A program made the position numbers and the translations under genes. A DNA stretch of 54,351 nucleotides from a virus, in the IMG/VR virus record IMGVR_UViG_3300042455_003388, positions 1-54,351 of that record. The stretch is one strand, 5' to 3'. Under the pieces are notes generated by a model. That model worked only from the letters and a program-made list of their open reading frames with translations, was not told the origin of the DNA and searched no databases. The stretch's first letter is position 1. Each line of letters opens with the position of its first letter. This document shows positions 15,229 through 23,857 of the stretch, piece by piece.

Positions 15229-17244
15229 TTATTTTGTCTGTCCAATCCAAGGAAGTTCTAATCTTGGAAGAGCGTTGTCTATGATTATAGAATACTGCGC
15301 ATCTTGGACAATGGTTTGATTTAAAATTATGATTTGTTTATTTAAGTCGTTTTCTGATCTAGAGAAAACTCGAATGTTTGTATAAGCTAAGCTGCTTGCA
15401 GGCAAACGATACTGATATCCACCTGTTGCGCTTCGATTGACATTTGTAGCAATCACCGCCTTTGAGTATATATTCTCTAAATCAGTTGTCTGTTCTGGTG
15501 TTGCTGATGACTCGTTCCATTTACGAATCCAAAGGTCTAACGAGATTTGTTGAAAGCAATTATTAACATTAAAGTAGTAAGCATACCAATTGTTCTCAAC
15601 AATATTGTTCGGTAATATAAATAGGAGATTCTCAGTCTGACTAACAAAATTAAAATATCGGCTTGCATAAAGTGAAAGCTTCCAACCTGAATTATCATCT
15701 GGGTTGAGACCATCCATCATTATAGTTTCGTAAGTTACTTCTACTTGATAACCGCTTGTTATAGACCCAGATGCCCAGTTTTGATAATAGGTATTTAAAA
15801 ATTGAATAATCTCATTTCGGACTGCAATTGTAATAATAAAACCACCAACAATTGGCGTCTTTGAGACAAAATTGCCAAACACTGAAAGTCCATTAAAACG
15901 TGTAATCTTTAAAAGCGAACCCGGTTGATAGTTTCGGTTTGGAGTAATTGTAAAACTCAGTGGAGTTGTTGTTGTGCCTACAGTCCCGAGTACCAATTGT
16001 CCTTTAACTGAATCTTTTGGCGTTTGGACTTTTGGGCCTAATTCTTTAAACCAAGCACAGACACCTAATTCATTTTCATTGCTTTCTGAAAACTCAACCT
16101 TTGCTCGATATTTAACAGCAATCTGATTTTCTAAAGGATTGAATATTGACCGCAGGTCATACTGGCTTTCGGATAAAATATTACTCCAATTCATAAGCCG
16201 AGATTCAGTAATTACTAAATTGTCATTTATTTCCAAACGAGTTGGGTCGTATTTTCGACTTCCAATTTTTGGATCATATTGCTCTGGCTTTGTAATTTTT
16301 TCTTCTTCAACTGTAACTTCTTCATCGAAGCGCTCGATACTGTCCCATGAGATTCCGTCCAATTGTCCTCTGAGTTCCTGCGGTTCGTATCGGTTTGCTT
16401 TGGGGGCATATTTTTTTAATGCAACTTTCCAATATGCAGGTTGATACATAAAGTCTCTAAATAGATATGAGCTTTCAATTTCATAAATTCGATTTGTCAA
16501 AGGAAAGTAAATTATGTCTCTTTTCTGTGGTGCAATTCCAATCCCTAAAACCGATTCAAAATAATTCTTATCAATGTGAACTTCAAACGGCATTTCGAAA
16601 TCCAAGCCAAACGGGTTGAAGTTTATTTTTGAATCTGGAAACTCATTATTTGGAACAATTACTTTTATCGTACACGGCTCATCCACATCGTATAAAGTCC
16701 ACTCGTGTAAAACTACATCTTTTCCAACTGCCATTGGTACTGCTCTGGCATACATTGTATCATGGCCAAAGATTCGGTTGATAGATGCGCTTAGGTCTTT
16801 GTAAAGAACAACCGCTGGGTTTACTTGATAAGGTCGAAAGGTAAAATTCTCAAGTTTTGTTAGATTTGTTATCGAACCTTTTTCCGCAACGGTTAAGATT
16901 GGTCGGAAACCATAATAAGGGTCATCGGCATCTACGGATTGCTCAAACAATAATGTTATGTCATTGATTGTAATCGGCCCACCACCAATCAGCGTATATC
17001 GGAAATCAACATAAAGATCTAAGTTTGGGTCTAAGTTACAAATTGCTGTTAAATTTTCAACAGTCAAATCCATCCACGAAGCACGGACCCGATTTGTTGT
17101 CCCCCATCTGAACTCGCGGCGAAGAACCCCAATACCTGAGATGTCCTCTTCCCATCCCGTCATTTTAGTTACCCATTTATACGGCTTTTGCTGAACGATT
17201 TTTGCGTAATCTCCAATATTTGTTAGAACAGTTGTACAACTCAC
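15229..17244 (-). CDS. putative neck protein, gp14-like, with large C-terminal extension
   Basis: 671 residues starting at GTG 17244. The first ~290 residues carry features of T4-like neck protein gp14, notably the KRDIIYFPLTNRIYEIESSY segment followed by QPAYWKVALKKYAP. It also sits directly upstream of the small terminase, where T4 has 13-14-15-16. The remaining ~380 residues are β-rich, with a region (about 490-600) that has an aromatic, jelly-roll-like pattern. T4 gp14 is only about 256 residues, so this would be a greatly extended version. A terminator hairpin and a TTGATATATAGA motif lie just upstream. The neck assignment is tentative; a general structural protein is certain enough. Confidence 0.5.
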   Translation of the reverse strand: MSCTTVLTNIGDYAKIVQQKPYKWVTKMTGWEEDISGIGVLRREFRWGTTNRVRASWMDLTVENLTAICNLDPNLDLYVDFRYTLIGGGPITINDITLLFEQSVDADDPYYGFRPILTVAEKGSITNLTKLENFTFRPYQVNPAVVLYKDLSASINRIFGHDTMYARAVPMAVGKDVVLHEWTLYDVDEPCTIKVIVPNNEFPDSKINFNPFGLDFEMPFEVHIDKNYFESVLGIGIAPQKRDIIYFPLTNRIYEIESSYLFRDFMYQPAYWKVALKKYAPKANRYEPQELRGQLDGISWDSIERFDEEVTVEEEKITKPEQYDPKIGSRKYDPTRLEINDNLVITESRLMNWSNILSESQYDLRSIFNPLENQIAVKYRAKVEFSESNENELGVCAWFKELGPKVQTPKDSVKGQLVLGTVGTTTTPLSFTITPNRNYQPGSLLKITRFNGLSVFGNFVSKTPIVGGFIITIAVRNEIIQFLNTYYQNWASGSITSGYQVEVTYETIMMDGLNPDDNSGWKLSLYASRYFNFVSQTENLLFILPNNIVENNWYAYYFNVNNCFQQISLDLWIRKWNESSATPEQTTDLENIYSKAVIATNVNRSATGGYQYRLPASSLAYTNIRVFSRSENDLNKQIIILNQTIVQDAQYSIIIDNALPRLELPWIGQTK

Positions 17245-17260
17245 TTAATAGTGCTTTTTA

Positions 17261-17271
17261 TCTATATATCA
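17261..17271 (-). promoter_or_regulatory. candidate late-promoter motif TGATATATAGA
   Basis: Minus strand TTGATATATAGATAAAA lies 17-28 bases before the GTG at 17244 and immediately after the terminator at 17282-17310. Confidence 0.4.
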
Positions 17272-17281
17272 AAAAATAAAA

Positions 17282-17310
17282 AAAGGGTATGAACATAGTC
17301 CACACCCTTT
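17282..17310 (-). terminator. rho-independent terminator
   Basis: Minus-strand arms AAAGGGTGTG and CATACCCTTT (10 bp with one wobble) are separated by 9 bases and followed by TTTTTATTTTTT. It is 30 bases after the stop of the membrane coiled-coil gene. Confidence 0.75.
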
Positions 17311-17339
17311 AACAATCGCACTTGTTTTAAAATATTTTT

Positions 17340-17723
17340 TTATAATTGTTCGATTACTTTTAAATCGATTCCAGAATTGGCAACAGCATCTCGCAGTTTT
17401 TCTAGTTTTGCTTCAATTCTATCGGCACGTGAATCTATTTTTTTTCGTAGTTCTTGATTTATTGAATACTGATTTTCTGCATCATTTTGAATTATGTCTC
17501 GTAACCTTTTTTCTATGACATGGATATAATCATTTAGGTAGACTTTTTCCTGTGTCAAAGTAGAACGAATGTCATCCATCGATCTGTAAACCGAGTCTAA
17601 CTCCCTATGAAAAATTGTTGTGTTTATTTTTTTACTCAACCTATAGTACGCCACGGCGATTGATGCTATCAAAGCAATGGCACACAAAGTTGAACAAACG
17701 GTAATAATGATTGTTGTAAGCAT
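17340..17723 (-). CDS. membrane-anchored coiled-coil protein
   Basis: 127 residues. One N-terminal TM helix (about residues 4-28, IIITVCSTLCAIALIASIAVAYY) is followed by a long charged coiled coil (about 35-120, e.g. SRADRIEAKLEKLRDAV). No family recognised. It is the last gene before a strong terminator, after the replication genes gp62-like and 5' nuclease. The topology resembles small phage inner-membrane proteins, but no function can be assigned. Confidence 0.6.
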   Translation of the reverse strand: MLTTIIITVCSTLCAIALIASIAVAYYRLSKKINTTIFHRELDSVYRSMDDIRSTLTQEKVYLNDYIHVIEKRLRDIIQNDAENQYSINQELRKKIDSRADRIEAKLEKLRDAVANSGIDLKVIEQL

Positions 17724-17761
17724 AATGTTTTTTTTGTTTTTTTAAGTGCGATTGTATATCT

Positions 17762-18172
17762 TTATTCAATTAGAGATTTAAAATTTTCAAGTTCGTCCCA
17801 AACTTTATCGCCGAGTAAAGAAACCGCATCATCAAAATCTCGACGAGACCACTGATGGATTTCACACCATTTTTGAATAATCGAATCTTCGACAGGTTGG
17901 ACTGCTTTTTTCTTTTCTTTCTCTTTTTTCGTTTTAACGTACATCCAACCAGGTGTTCGATTATATTGCCCGGCCAATAAAGATTGCCAAAAGGTAACAG
18001 CTTCGGATGGATTGATTTTTAAATGATTAAAATAAGCAGCTTGAACTGGATAGCGAATGCTGCACAAACGATTGACCATAAAAAAATGTTTACCTCGCTC
18101 ATGTGGCGGTACCGACTTAAATTCATTCGGCTTGGAAATCATATTGTTTATAAACTCAAATAAGTCTGCCAT
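17762..18172 (-). CDS. 62: clamp loader small subunit, gp62-like
   Basis: 136 residues. The pattern of an N-terminal helix, a F-M-V-N-R-x-L-S segment (HFFMVNRLCSIRYP, about residues 29-43), a following N/K-rich helix, a basic stretch and then a C-terminal helix resembling the x-Y-x-x-x-A-x-x-L-L end (FDDAVSLLGDKVWDELENF) matches short gp62 proteins of cyanophages and other T4-like phages rather than the 187-residue T4 form. It partners gp44, encoded 1.7 kb upstream in the same run. Role: forms the clamp loader with the gp44 ATPase, loading gp45. Similarity is recalled, not searched. Confidence 0.55.
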   Translation of the reverse strand: MADLFEFINNMISKPNEFKSVPPHERGKHFFMVNRLCSIRYPVQAAYFNHLKINPSEAVTFWQSLLAGQYNRTPGWMYVKTKKEKEKKKAVQPVEDSIIQKWCEIHQWSRRDFDDAVSLLGDKVWDELENFKSLIE

Positions 18173-18177
18173 ATTGT

Positions 18178-19278
18178 TTATTCGAAATTAGAGAAAAAAT
18201 CGGAACTAAATGATTTCTTTTCGGTGATAAATTTTGTTCCACTCAACAGTGTGTTAATATCATATTTTGTAATTTTCAATCTTTGTTCCCCAACTACTCG
18301 ATATGTTTTATGAAAATCCTGTTGGATAGTTTCAGGAATCACATCACCATTTAGATATACCAGTTTAATATTACGCTCTATTCTAGCACGTAAGTCATCA
18401 ATGACCGGGGTTTGTTTACAATAATTTATTATCCCTGCTGAAATCGTATCTACATACAATTTTAAATCCATGACATTAACATCAAGTGGGAGGTCGGTGT
18501 AAATCAATTCAGCTTTTTGTGGTGTGATTTTATAAGTCTTTTCACCTTTTTTCCAAGACCAAATCGGAGGAACAGCGTCACCTTTATCACCGATAATAAT
18601 TTTCTCAACGATAAATTTATGGGTATCAATTTCTTCAACATCAACCTTTCCCATCAATCCAGAGATGACATCTTTGCTGGCATTAATAAAAGTATTTGCA
18701 TCGAAAAGGTCAAAATGTGAAGATGCCGCTGCGATCCATTTCGTAAAACCAGTTGGGACAATTAACGCTCGAGACTTTGAATTGGGATTAAAAACTACAA
18801 CAAAGTTTTTATCAGTATGTCGGACACATTGTTTCATATCACCATCTCCGGTGATAATTACACTGTCTTCGCCGGCTTTAAGGAATTGATCTGACCAAAG
18901 ATAAAGTAAGTCATCGCATTCCGCGCCTTTTTCCTTGGAAACAATGAAACCTTTTTCTTTAATAATTTCGGCAAAGTCGTTAATTGATTGATAAAAATTA
19001 TCCCAGTTAACGCTATCATCTTTTGTCCTATTTCCTTTATAGTCAATATCATCCGTTTCCATCGGAATATCTTTGCGCCAACTTCTGGAGTCAAATGTAA
19101 AAACAACTTTATTCGGATGTTCAAAATTACGGATTGCGTGAGAAACATCGGTCGCCACTTTACGGACAAACATTTCTTGTTCCTTTTTTGAATTGAGCAA
19201 TTTTTTCGAACTTGCATAACCACCAAATGCAAAAAGAGTTTTATAGAAAAAATAATGTCCGTCAAATATTAGATTCAT
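18178..19278 (-). CDS. rnh: 5'-3' exonuclease / RNase H, FEN-like (T4 rnh)
   Basis: 366 residues from the ATG at 19278 (MNLIFDGHYFFYK); an upstream in-frame ATG would add 18 residues without homology. Key acidic residues are visible: D in LIFDGHYFF, FTFDSRSWRK, the GAECDDLLY cluster and VIITGDGDMKQ, then DKGDAVPP, the typical FEN/5' nuclease metal-binding set. Role: removal of RNA primers and flap processing on the lagging strand. It lies in the clamp-loader block; ends 5 bases before the gp62-like gene. Confidence 0.88.
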   Translation of the reverse strand: MNLIFDGHYFFYKTLFAFGGYASSKKLLNSKKEQEMFVRKVATDVSHAIRNFEHPNKVVFTFDSRSWRKDIPMETDDIDYKGNRTKDDSVNWDNFYQSINDFAEIIKEKGFIVSKEKGAECDDLLYLWSDQFLKAGEDSVIITGDGDMKQCVRHTDKNFVVVFNPNSKSRALIVPTGFTKWIAAASSHFDLFDANTFINASKDVISGLMGKVDVEEIDTHKFIVEKIIIGDKGDAVPPIWSWKKGEKTYKITPQKAELIYTDLPLDVNVMDLKLYVDTISAGIINYCKQTPVIDDLRARIERNIKLVYLNGDVIPETIQQDFHKTYRVVGEQRLKITKYDINTLLSGTKFITEKKSFSSDFFSNFE

Positions 19279-19349
19279 AATTATGAGATTTTTGTACAGT
19301 ATAAATATATGAAATTTTCTCGAGACTTGCAAGGAAAACCCAATCTTTT

Positions 19350-19598
19350 TTAGTAATATCCAAAACTTTCGATTGCCCTTTTAATACTTCGTTCAAGCTC
19401 TTGGCGAAGAACAAAGATTTGATTTACTGTATTTAAGTTTCCTTTAAAGACTTGTTTTCTTTGCAGCTCATTTTGTTTGTTTACTGCATAGATATAAATC
19501 CTTGCACCAATTTTAACAACATCGAATTTTTTCCTGGGAAGTATTGGGTATGTTGTTAATATGTAACTATCAATGTCGGAAACTCTTTCAAAAATCAT
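19350..19598 (-). CDS. hypothetical protein
   Basis: 82 residues with mixed β and α character (DVVKIGARIYIYAVNKQNEL, then a C-terminal helix with RQELERSIKRAIESF). Its ATG overlaps the KTSC gene stop by 4 bases, so the two are translationally coupled. No family recognised. Confidence 0.55.
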   Translation of the reverse strand: MIFERVSDIDSYILTTYPILPRKKFDVVKIGARIYIYAVNKQNELQRKQVFKGNLNTVNQIFVLRQELERSIKRAIESFGYY

Positions 19599-19825
19599 TC
19601 TACAACTTCAGGTTTTATATGGACACTGTATTCTCTATTTCTTAGATTTTTACCAAACCATTGACCTTTGGATGTTGCAGAAGAAAAGGATTGGTAGTCA
19701 TCATAAGTAAAATTTGGATATGTATATTCGTGGCCATTATGAAAAGTCACTGTAATGTTTTCCGATATGTCATCCCAGTTTGCAGACTTGACCAAAGATG
19801 AATTTACTTCTAAATTGTATTGCAT
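19595..19825 (-). CDS. KTSC domain protein
   Basis: 76 residues covering a whole KTSC-type domain: SSLVKSANWDDISENITVTF, FHNGHEYTYPNF (the E-F-x-N-G-x-x-Y-x-Y strand), a helix, then SKGQWFGKNLRN. KTSC domains are often attached to or near nucleic-acid enzymes and have no established function. It lies between gp44 and the 5' nuclease genes. Confidence 0.75.
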   Translation of the reverse strand: MQYNLEVNSSLVKSANWDDISENITVTFHNGHEYTYPNFTYDDYQSFSSATSKGQWFGKNLRNREYSVHIKPEVVE

Positions 19826-19837
19826 AAAAAAAGTTTA

Positions 19838-20791
19838 TTAGTTTGCTAAAATCATTTGACACTCATATACCGCAGCCAACATTGAAATTGCTGGGTCAAT
19901 TACTTGAATTCTTTGTGACTGATAATGTGCAGCCTTAATTACAATTTGTGGGATTTTTCCAACTAACTTTGGATGATTGTCTCTAATGTAGTCAGGCAAT
20001 TCAGCACCAAGTGCAGTCAAGACATCGTCAACCTTTGAACCATAGTTGACCATTAAAAATTTATAAGTCTCAGTTGGGTCAGGTTTAGTTCCGCAAACCA
20101 TTTGAAATACATCCGCAAACGAATAGTTTAATTTTTTGATGTCTTCAACTTTAATTTCAGTAACACCTTGAATTACGAAACTTTGAACTTTATTGAGAAT
20201 TGTTCTCATGTCCGGGAAGTTTCTTTTTACAAATTCAATTACTGCATCTTTTTCAATTTGAATATTTGCAGCTTTCAGGATTGACCAAGTTCGTTTAATA
20301 AACTCAACCATTACTTCTTTTTCCTCTTCATTTGAAACAAAGTCAAATGATATACAATTAAATCTCGATTGTACAGGCTCTGGAACTTTATTGATATAAT
20401 TACAAGTTGCAATAAAGCGAGCAGTGTGTGCAAATTTTTCAATCGTGGCACGAAGTGCTTTATAGAATTGGTCAGAAGCACCATCAATCTCATCAAGAAT
20501 AACAACCTTGTATTTCTCAGCGCCATCCATTAACGAAATAGTCGAGCACCAATTTGTAATTTTGTCTCGAATAACATCGACGGAACTTTCATCCGAAACG
20601 TTGATGTATAAAGTTGGATAGTTTGCAGCCAATACTTTTGCTGAACTTGTTTTTCCTAATCCGGGACTTCCATAAAGAAGGAAGTTTTGATGAAGTTCAC
20701 CGTTGCCGAAGGATTTGCGAATGCGGCTTGGTAGAATAAGTTGGTCAAGTGTTTTAGGGCGATACCTTTCGGTAAATAACTCTTGGATCAT
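19838..20791 (-). CDS. 44: sliding clamp loader large subunit, AAA+ ATPase gp44
   Basis: 317 residues (T4 gp44: 319). An N-terminal TERYRPKTLDQLILP motif, Walker A LYGSPGLGKTSSAK (about residue 41), Walker B VVILDEIDGAS (about 93), sensor 1 ATCNY, and the arginine-finger SRF motif (VQSRFNCISFDF) are all present. The C-terminal third is the helical collar domain. Role: ATP-driven opening and loading of gp45 onto primer ends with gp62. The leader contains GGCATATAAAAT, shared in part with other replication-gene leaders. Confidence 0.95.
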   Translation of the reverse strand: MIQELFTERYRPKTLDQLILPSRIRKSFGNGELHQNFLLYGSPGLGKTSSAKVLAANYPTLYINVSDESSVDVIRDKITNWCSTISLMDGAEKYKVVILDEIDGASDQFYKALRATIEKFAHTARFIATCNYINKVPEPVQSRFNCISFDFVSNEEEKEVMVEFIKRTWSILKAANIQIEKDAVIEFVKRNFPDMRTILNKVQSFVIQGVTEIKVEDIKKLNYSFADVFQMVCGTKPDPTETYKFLMVNYGSKVDDVLTALGAELPDYIRDNHPKLVGKIPQIVIKAAHYQSQRIQVIDPAISMLAAVYECQMILAN

Positions 20792-20851
20792 ATTATAATT
20801 TTTAAGAATGAATAATTTTTATTTTATATGCCGAAACGACTTGTGAGTTTT

Positions 20852-21169
20852 TTAATCCGATAAATTATTTACAAGTTTTGCAAGGACATGGCCATGACAA
20901 CCTTTTGGGTGACACCAACATCCCAAGACTTTTCCTTTTAATTCTTTAAGGTCAGATAACAACCGACGGCCATCGCCTAACAATATCCAGTTTTCGTATG
21001 CCTGGATTGCTTCTTGTCGAGATTTTACAATAAATTCAGCTCGGGTTTCTTTGTCTTTGATATGTGAAAATGGATTTCCCCATTTGCTCGGACGTCCAAT
21101 ATAGATATCATAGTCCTCCTTTTTACAGTGGACGACTTTACATTCTGGTGAGTTTTGATTTATCAAATT
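20852..21169 (-). CDS. DUF4326 domain protein
   Basis: 105 residues from the ATG at 21169 (MNLINQNSPECKVVHCKK). An earlier in-frame ATG at 21211 would overlap the oxygenase gene. The domain is complete: IYIGRPSKWGNPF, the middle helix with Y-x-x-W, and LKGKVLGCWCHPKGCHGHVLAKL with the Cys/His cluster typical of DUF4326. The family is common in phages and bacteria; function not established, with metal binding suggested by C-W-C-x-P-x-x-C-H-G-H. Confidence 0.85.
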   Translation of the reverse strand, partial: NLINQNSPECKVVHCKKEDYDIYIGRPSKWGNPFSHIKDKETRAEFIVKSRQEAIQAYENWILLGDGRRLLSDLKELKGKVLGCWCHPKGCHGHVLAKLVNNLSD

Positions 21170-21183
21170 CATTAAAATATAAT

Positions 21184-21780
21184 TTATGAGAAAGGAATGC
21201 CACCCAACCAAAAAACTAATGATTTACGAACTCCACTTGTTACTGGTGTAATACGATGAGTTAAATAGGTTGGGTAGATAACAACACTACCAGCAGCACG
21301 ACTCACAGTATACCAATACTCTGGATTTGGACTAGATGCGAACTCTAAATTACCCCCACGGTAGTCATCACTGTCTGACAGTTGAACTGTGACTGCTAAC
21401 TTTCGACTTGAATAAGGATGGATATCTCCAATATCCACGTGCCAATCAAAGTGATCTCCAGATTCCCATTCACAATACATAATTGGTTCGGTAAAATCTA
21501 AAGGTTCAAATTTGAATGCCTCGCCATTTGCCCATAGTGCTAAATCGTATACTCTGCCGTACAACCAACTCCATTCATCCGTATATGGAATCCATGCTAT
21601 TTTACAGGACCTAGTTTCTTTGGCAATTTCACCGGAGACGGTTGCTTGCGACAATTCTAATTCGGCAAGTTGTTTTTTAATATTTTGAATTTCACCAAAT
21701 TCAATGCAGCTTGGTAAAGTAATGCTTGACATTCTGACTGCATTAATCTCCGGGTGCGGATTAGTATCGAGTAATATCAT
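21184..21780 (-). CDS. 2-oxoglutarate/Fe(II)-dependent oxygenase (PKHD-type)
   Basis: 198 residues. The facial triad is visible: H-x-D in HFDWHVDIGD (about residues 100-108) and the distal His in YLTHRITPVTSGVRKSLVFW, with the Arg for 2-oxoglutarate. RGGNLEF is the usual connecting strand. Prolyl-hydroxylase-like oxygenases of this size are widespread in large T4-like phages; their substrate is unknown. It is followed by DUF4326 and preceded within 3 bases by the Trp-rich gene, so these three likely form an accessory cassette between portal and clamp loader. Confidence 0.85.
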   Translation of the reverse strand: MILLDTNPHPEINAVRMSSITLPSCIEFGEIQNIKKQLAELELSQATVSGEIAKETRSCKIAWIPYTDEWSWLYGRVYDLALWANGEAFKFEPLDFTEPIMYCEWESGDHFDWHVDIGDIHPYSSRKLAVTVQLSDSDDYRGGNLEFASSPNPEYWYTVSRAAGSVVIYPTYLTHRITPVTSGVRKSLVFWLGGIPFS

Positions 21781-21782
21781 TT

Positions 21783-22097
21783 TTATTTTTTTACAAGTTC
21801 ATCTTTCCAAGTACTTTCCTTTGCACTATTTCTCCACGGCCATGTTGATTTTGCTTTGGCATAGTCACCATCATTATATTCTTTAATCCACAATCTTTGT
21901 TCCCAATATTGGTCACACCCCCATACTCCGTAAATAACGAACCACATCCATTCAAAATAAAAATGCGGCTCTCTTTCACACCGGGGTGTTTCCCATTTAT
22001 CTTTCCACATTAATCCAGAGCGGGTGAGTCTTGGAAGCCAAAACCAACTATGATTTTTTTTAAATCTAATTCTAAAAACTGGCCGTTTGATTTTCAT
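21783..22097 (-). CDS. conserved Trp-rich phage protein
   Basis: 104 residues with an exceptional tryptophan content (WFWLPRLTRSG..., WKDKWETPRCEREPHF, FEWMWFVIYGVWG, QYWEQRLW, TWPW). This pattern (PRCEREPHFYFEWMWF) is one I associate with conserved small proteins of several large phages, function unknown. It starts in an AT-rich leader after the portal terminator. Confidence 0.6.
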   Translation of the reverse strand: MKIKRPVFRIRFKKNHSWFWLPRLTRSGLMWKDKWETPRCEREPHFYFEWMWFVIYGVWGCDQYWEQRLWIKEYNDGDYAKAKSTWPWRNSAKESTWKDELVKK

Positions 22098-22123
22098 AAT
22101 TATAAATTTTATTCAATATAACA

Positions 22124-22162
22124 AAAAAAGTTGGGACTTGTAAGAAAATCACCAACTTTTTT
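22124..22162 (-). terminator. rho-independent terminator after the portal gene
   Basis: Minus-strand arms AAAAAAGTTGG and CCAACTTTTTT form an 11-bp perfect stem around a 17-base loop, followed by T. It starts 20 bases after the portal stop codon. Confidence 0.75.
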
Positions 22163-22181
22163 AGAATAATTTTGAAATATT

Positions 22182-23807
22182 TTAGAATCCCATTCCGCCA
22201 CCCATATCGTTCTGTGCAGCTTGGATTTGCTGAGCAAGTTTCATATCCTCTAAGTCCTGTGCTTGTTTTTCTTTCATCATTCTTTCGTTTGCAGCAATAT
22301 CATCAGCAGAAAGTTTCATATATCTTTCAATTACAAATTTAGGTGCAAAGATTGGAACATCAGTGTCCATACCAGAAGCATCTTTCTTTTTGTCATAGAT
22401 ACCCATCATTGTGTTTGCGATATTAACTCGCTGTTCCAAGATTTGCATTTCTTTTAATTCTTCAAAGATATTATCTTTATTATATCTGAGTGACAAACTT
22501 GCTTTCATTAATTCGTCTTCAGCAAGCTCTGGGTATATCAGACCAATTTGGATAAAAAGAGGCTTGAGTAATACTTCTTGGAATATTGAACGAAGACGAT
22601 TGATGAATTTAAAGAAACGAATTTCTTCACGGTCAATACCATCGGCCGAAATACTAAATTGACTTCCACCGTTTTCTTTGTCGAAGCGACTGAACGGAAT
22701 TTTCGAATCTTCTTTAACTTTATCTTTGAAATATTTAAGAGCATCAGTATCGGATAAATCAAATCCTTCACTTGCTAATACAGATATATCCGGAGATTCA
22801 CCGTTTTTACTTGGGAATAAGTAGTTTTTGTAGAATTGCATTGAAGGCGAACCGTTGATGCTTAATTCCCCAGAATCATAATCTAAATTGATATCCTCTT
22901 TATAGATATTAATCATCTCTGCTAATGATTCTTTAGCACGTTGCGGTGATTTGGTACCAATTGGGACAACCATTTTCATTCTGAACTGGGAATTCATTGT
23001 GTTCCAAATTACACGGCTATTTTCCATAATCCTTAGTAGATTGAAAGAACGAACCATCCTTTCAACATAACTCACACGGCCTGTAAAGTTTCCTTTTGCA
23101 TAAGAAATATAAATAATCTGTGAGTCCAAAAGAACTCTCTTCATTGAAGGAACGTCTTCATATTGAACCCAGATTTTTTTGAATGTTCCATCACTTCCTT
23201 TTTCAACACCCGGACGTAATGAAATAGGGTCAAGTTCTTTGAAACCCACAATGTTCTTTCCATCCGGGTCATAGATAATCTCAAAGGCAATAAAACCGTC
23301 AATTAGAAGCTGTCGAAAATATCCCCAAGCATCCTGACCTTCAGAAAAGTGAAAGTGTGTATAGATTTTTTTAAACTGTTGACTAACTTCAGCAATAATT
23401 TCTTTTTGATTATCCGGAGACAAAATCTCTTTTAGCTTAGTTGTGTCAATATCAGCAAAGAAATTAGAGTCATTAAAAACAATTGCTTCATCTGTAATTG
23501 TATCTACAATAAACTCAATCTCTGGATTCATTGCAAATTTTCTTAAGTAACCTCTTCTTGCCTTGTAGTCTTTGTCGAAAAACGCAATAAATTTCTTTTG
23601 TCCGACGTCGGCGAGTGCTAACGAATATAAAAATTCCTCGGGTAAATAACCTTGGTTACCAAATTCGGATTCAGTAACACCCACTGCTCTGGATTGCTTA
23701 ACGACCATGTCATCGTATCGCATTCCTAAGTTAGATAAGGTTTTTAAGCTTTTTGATAATTGACCGAATATTGGATTGACGCCAACTCGGTCGATGAAAC
23801 CTGCCAT
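22182..23807 (-). CDS. 20: portal vertex protein gp20
   Basis: 541 residues (T4 gp20: 524). Features of T4-like portals: early R-x-x-YLRKFAMNPEIEFIVDTITDEAIV, then AWGYFRQLLIDGFIAFEIIYD, GFKELDPISLRPG, the SQIIYISYAKGN strand, and the long stem/clip region ending in a glutamine/methionine-rich tail. It forms the dodecameric DNA gate where the neck attaches. The gene is flanked upstream by gp4-like and gp55-like genes and followed by a strong terminator. The leader is A/T-rich with no SD. Confidence 0.93.
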   Translation of the reverse strand: MAGFIDRVGVNPIFGQLSKSLKTLSNLGMRYDDMVVKQSRAVGVTESEFGNQGYLPEEFLYSLALADVGQKKFIAFFDKDYKARRGYLRKFAMNPEIEFIVDTITDEAIVFNDSNFFADIDTTKLKEILSPDNQKEIIAEVSQQFKKIYTHFHFSEGQDAWGYFRQLLIDGFIAFEIIYDPDGKNIVGFKELDPISLRPGVEKGSDGTFKKIWVQYEDVPSMKRVLLDSQIIYISYAKGNFTGRVSYVERMVRSFNLLRIMENSRVIWNTMNSQFRMKMVVPIGTKSPQRAKESLAEMINIYKEDINLDYDSGELSINGSPSMQFYKNYLFPSKNGESPDISVLASEGFDLSDTDALKYFKDKVKEDSKIPFSRFDKENGGSQFSISADGIDREEIRFFKFINRLRSIFQEVLLKPLFIQIGLIYPELAEDELMKASLSLRYNKDNIFEELKEMQILEQRVNIANTMMGIYDKKKDASGMDTDVPIFAPKFVIERYMKLSADDIAANERMMKEKQAQDLEDMKLAQQIQAAQNDMGGGMGF

Positions 23808-23857
23808 TTGTTAGTTTTTTATTTTATATAAAGAAAAAAGAAATTAGTTTTTGTATT

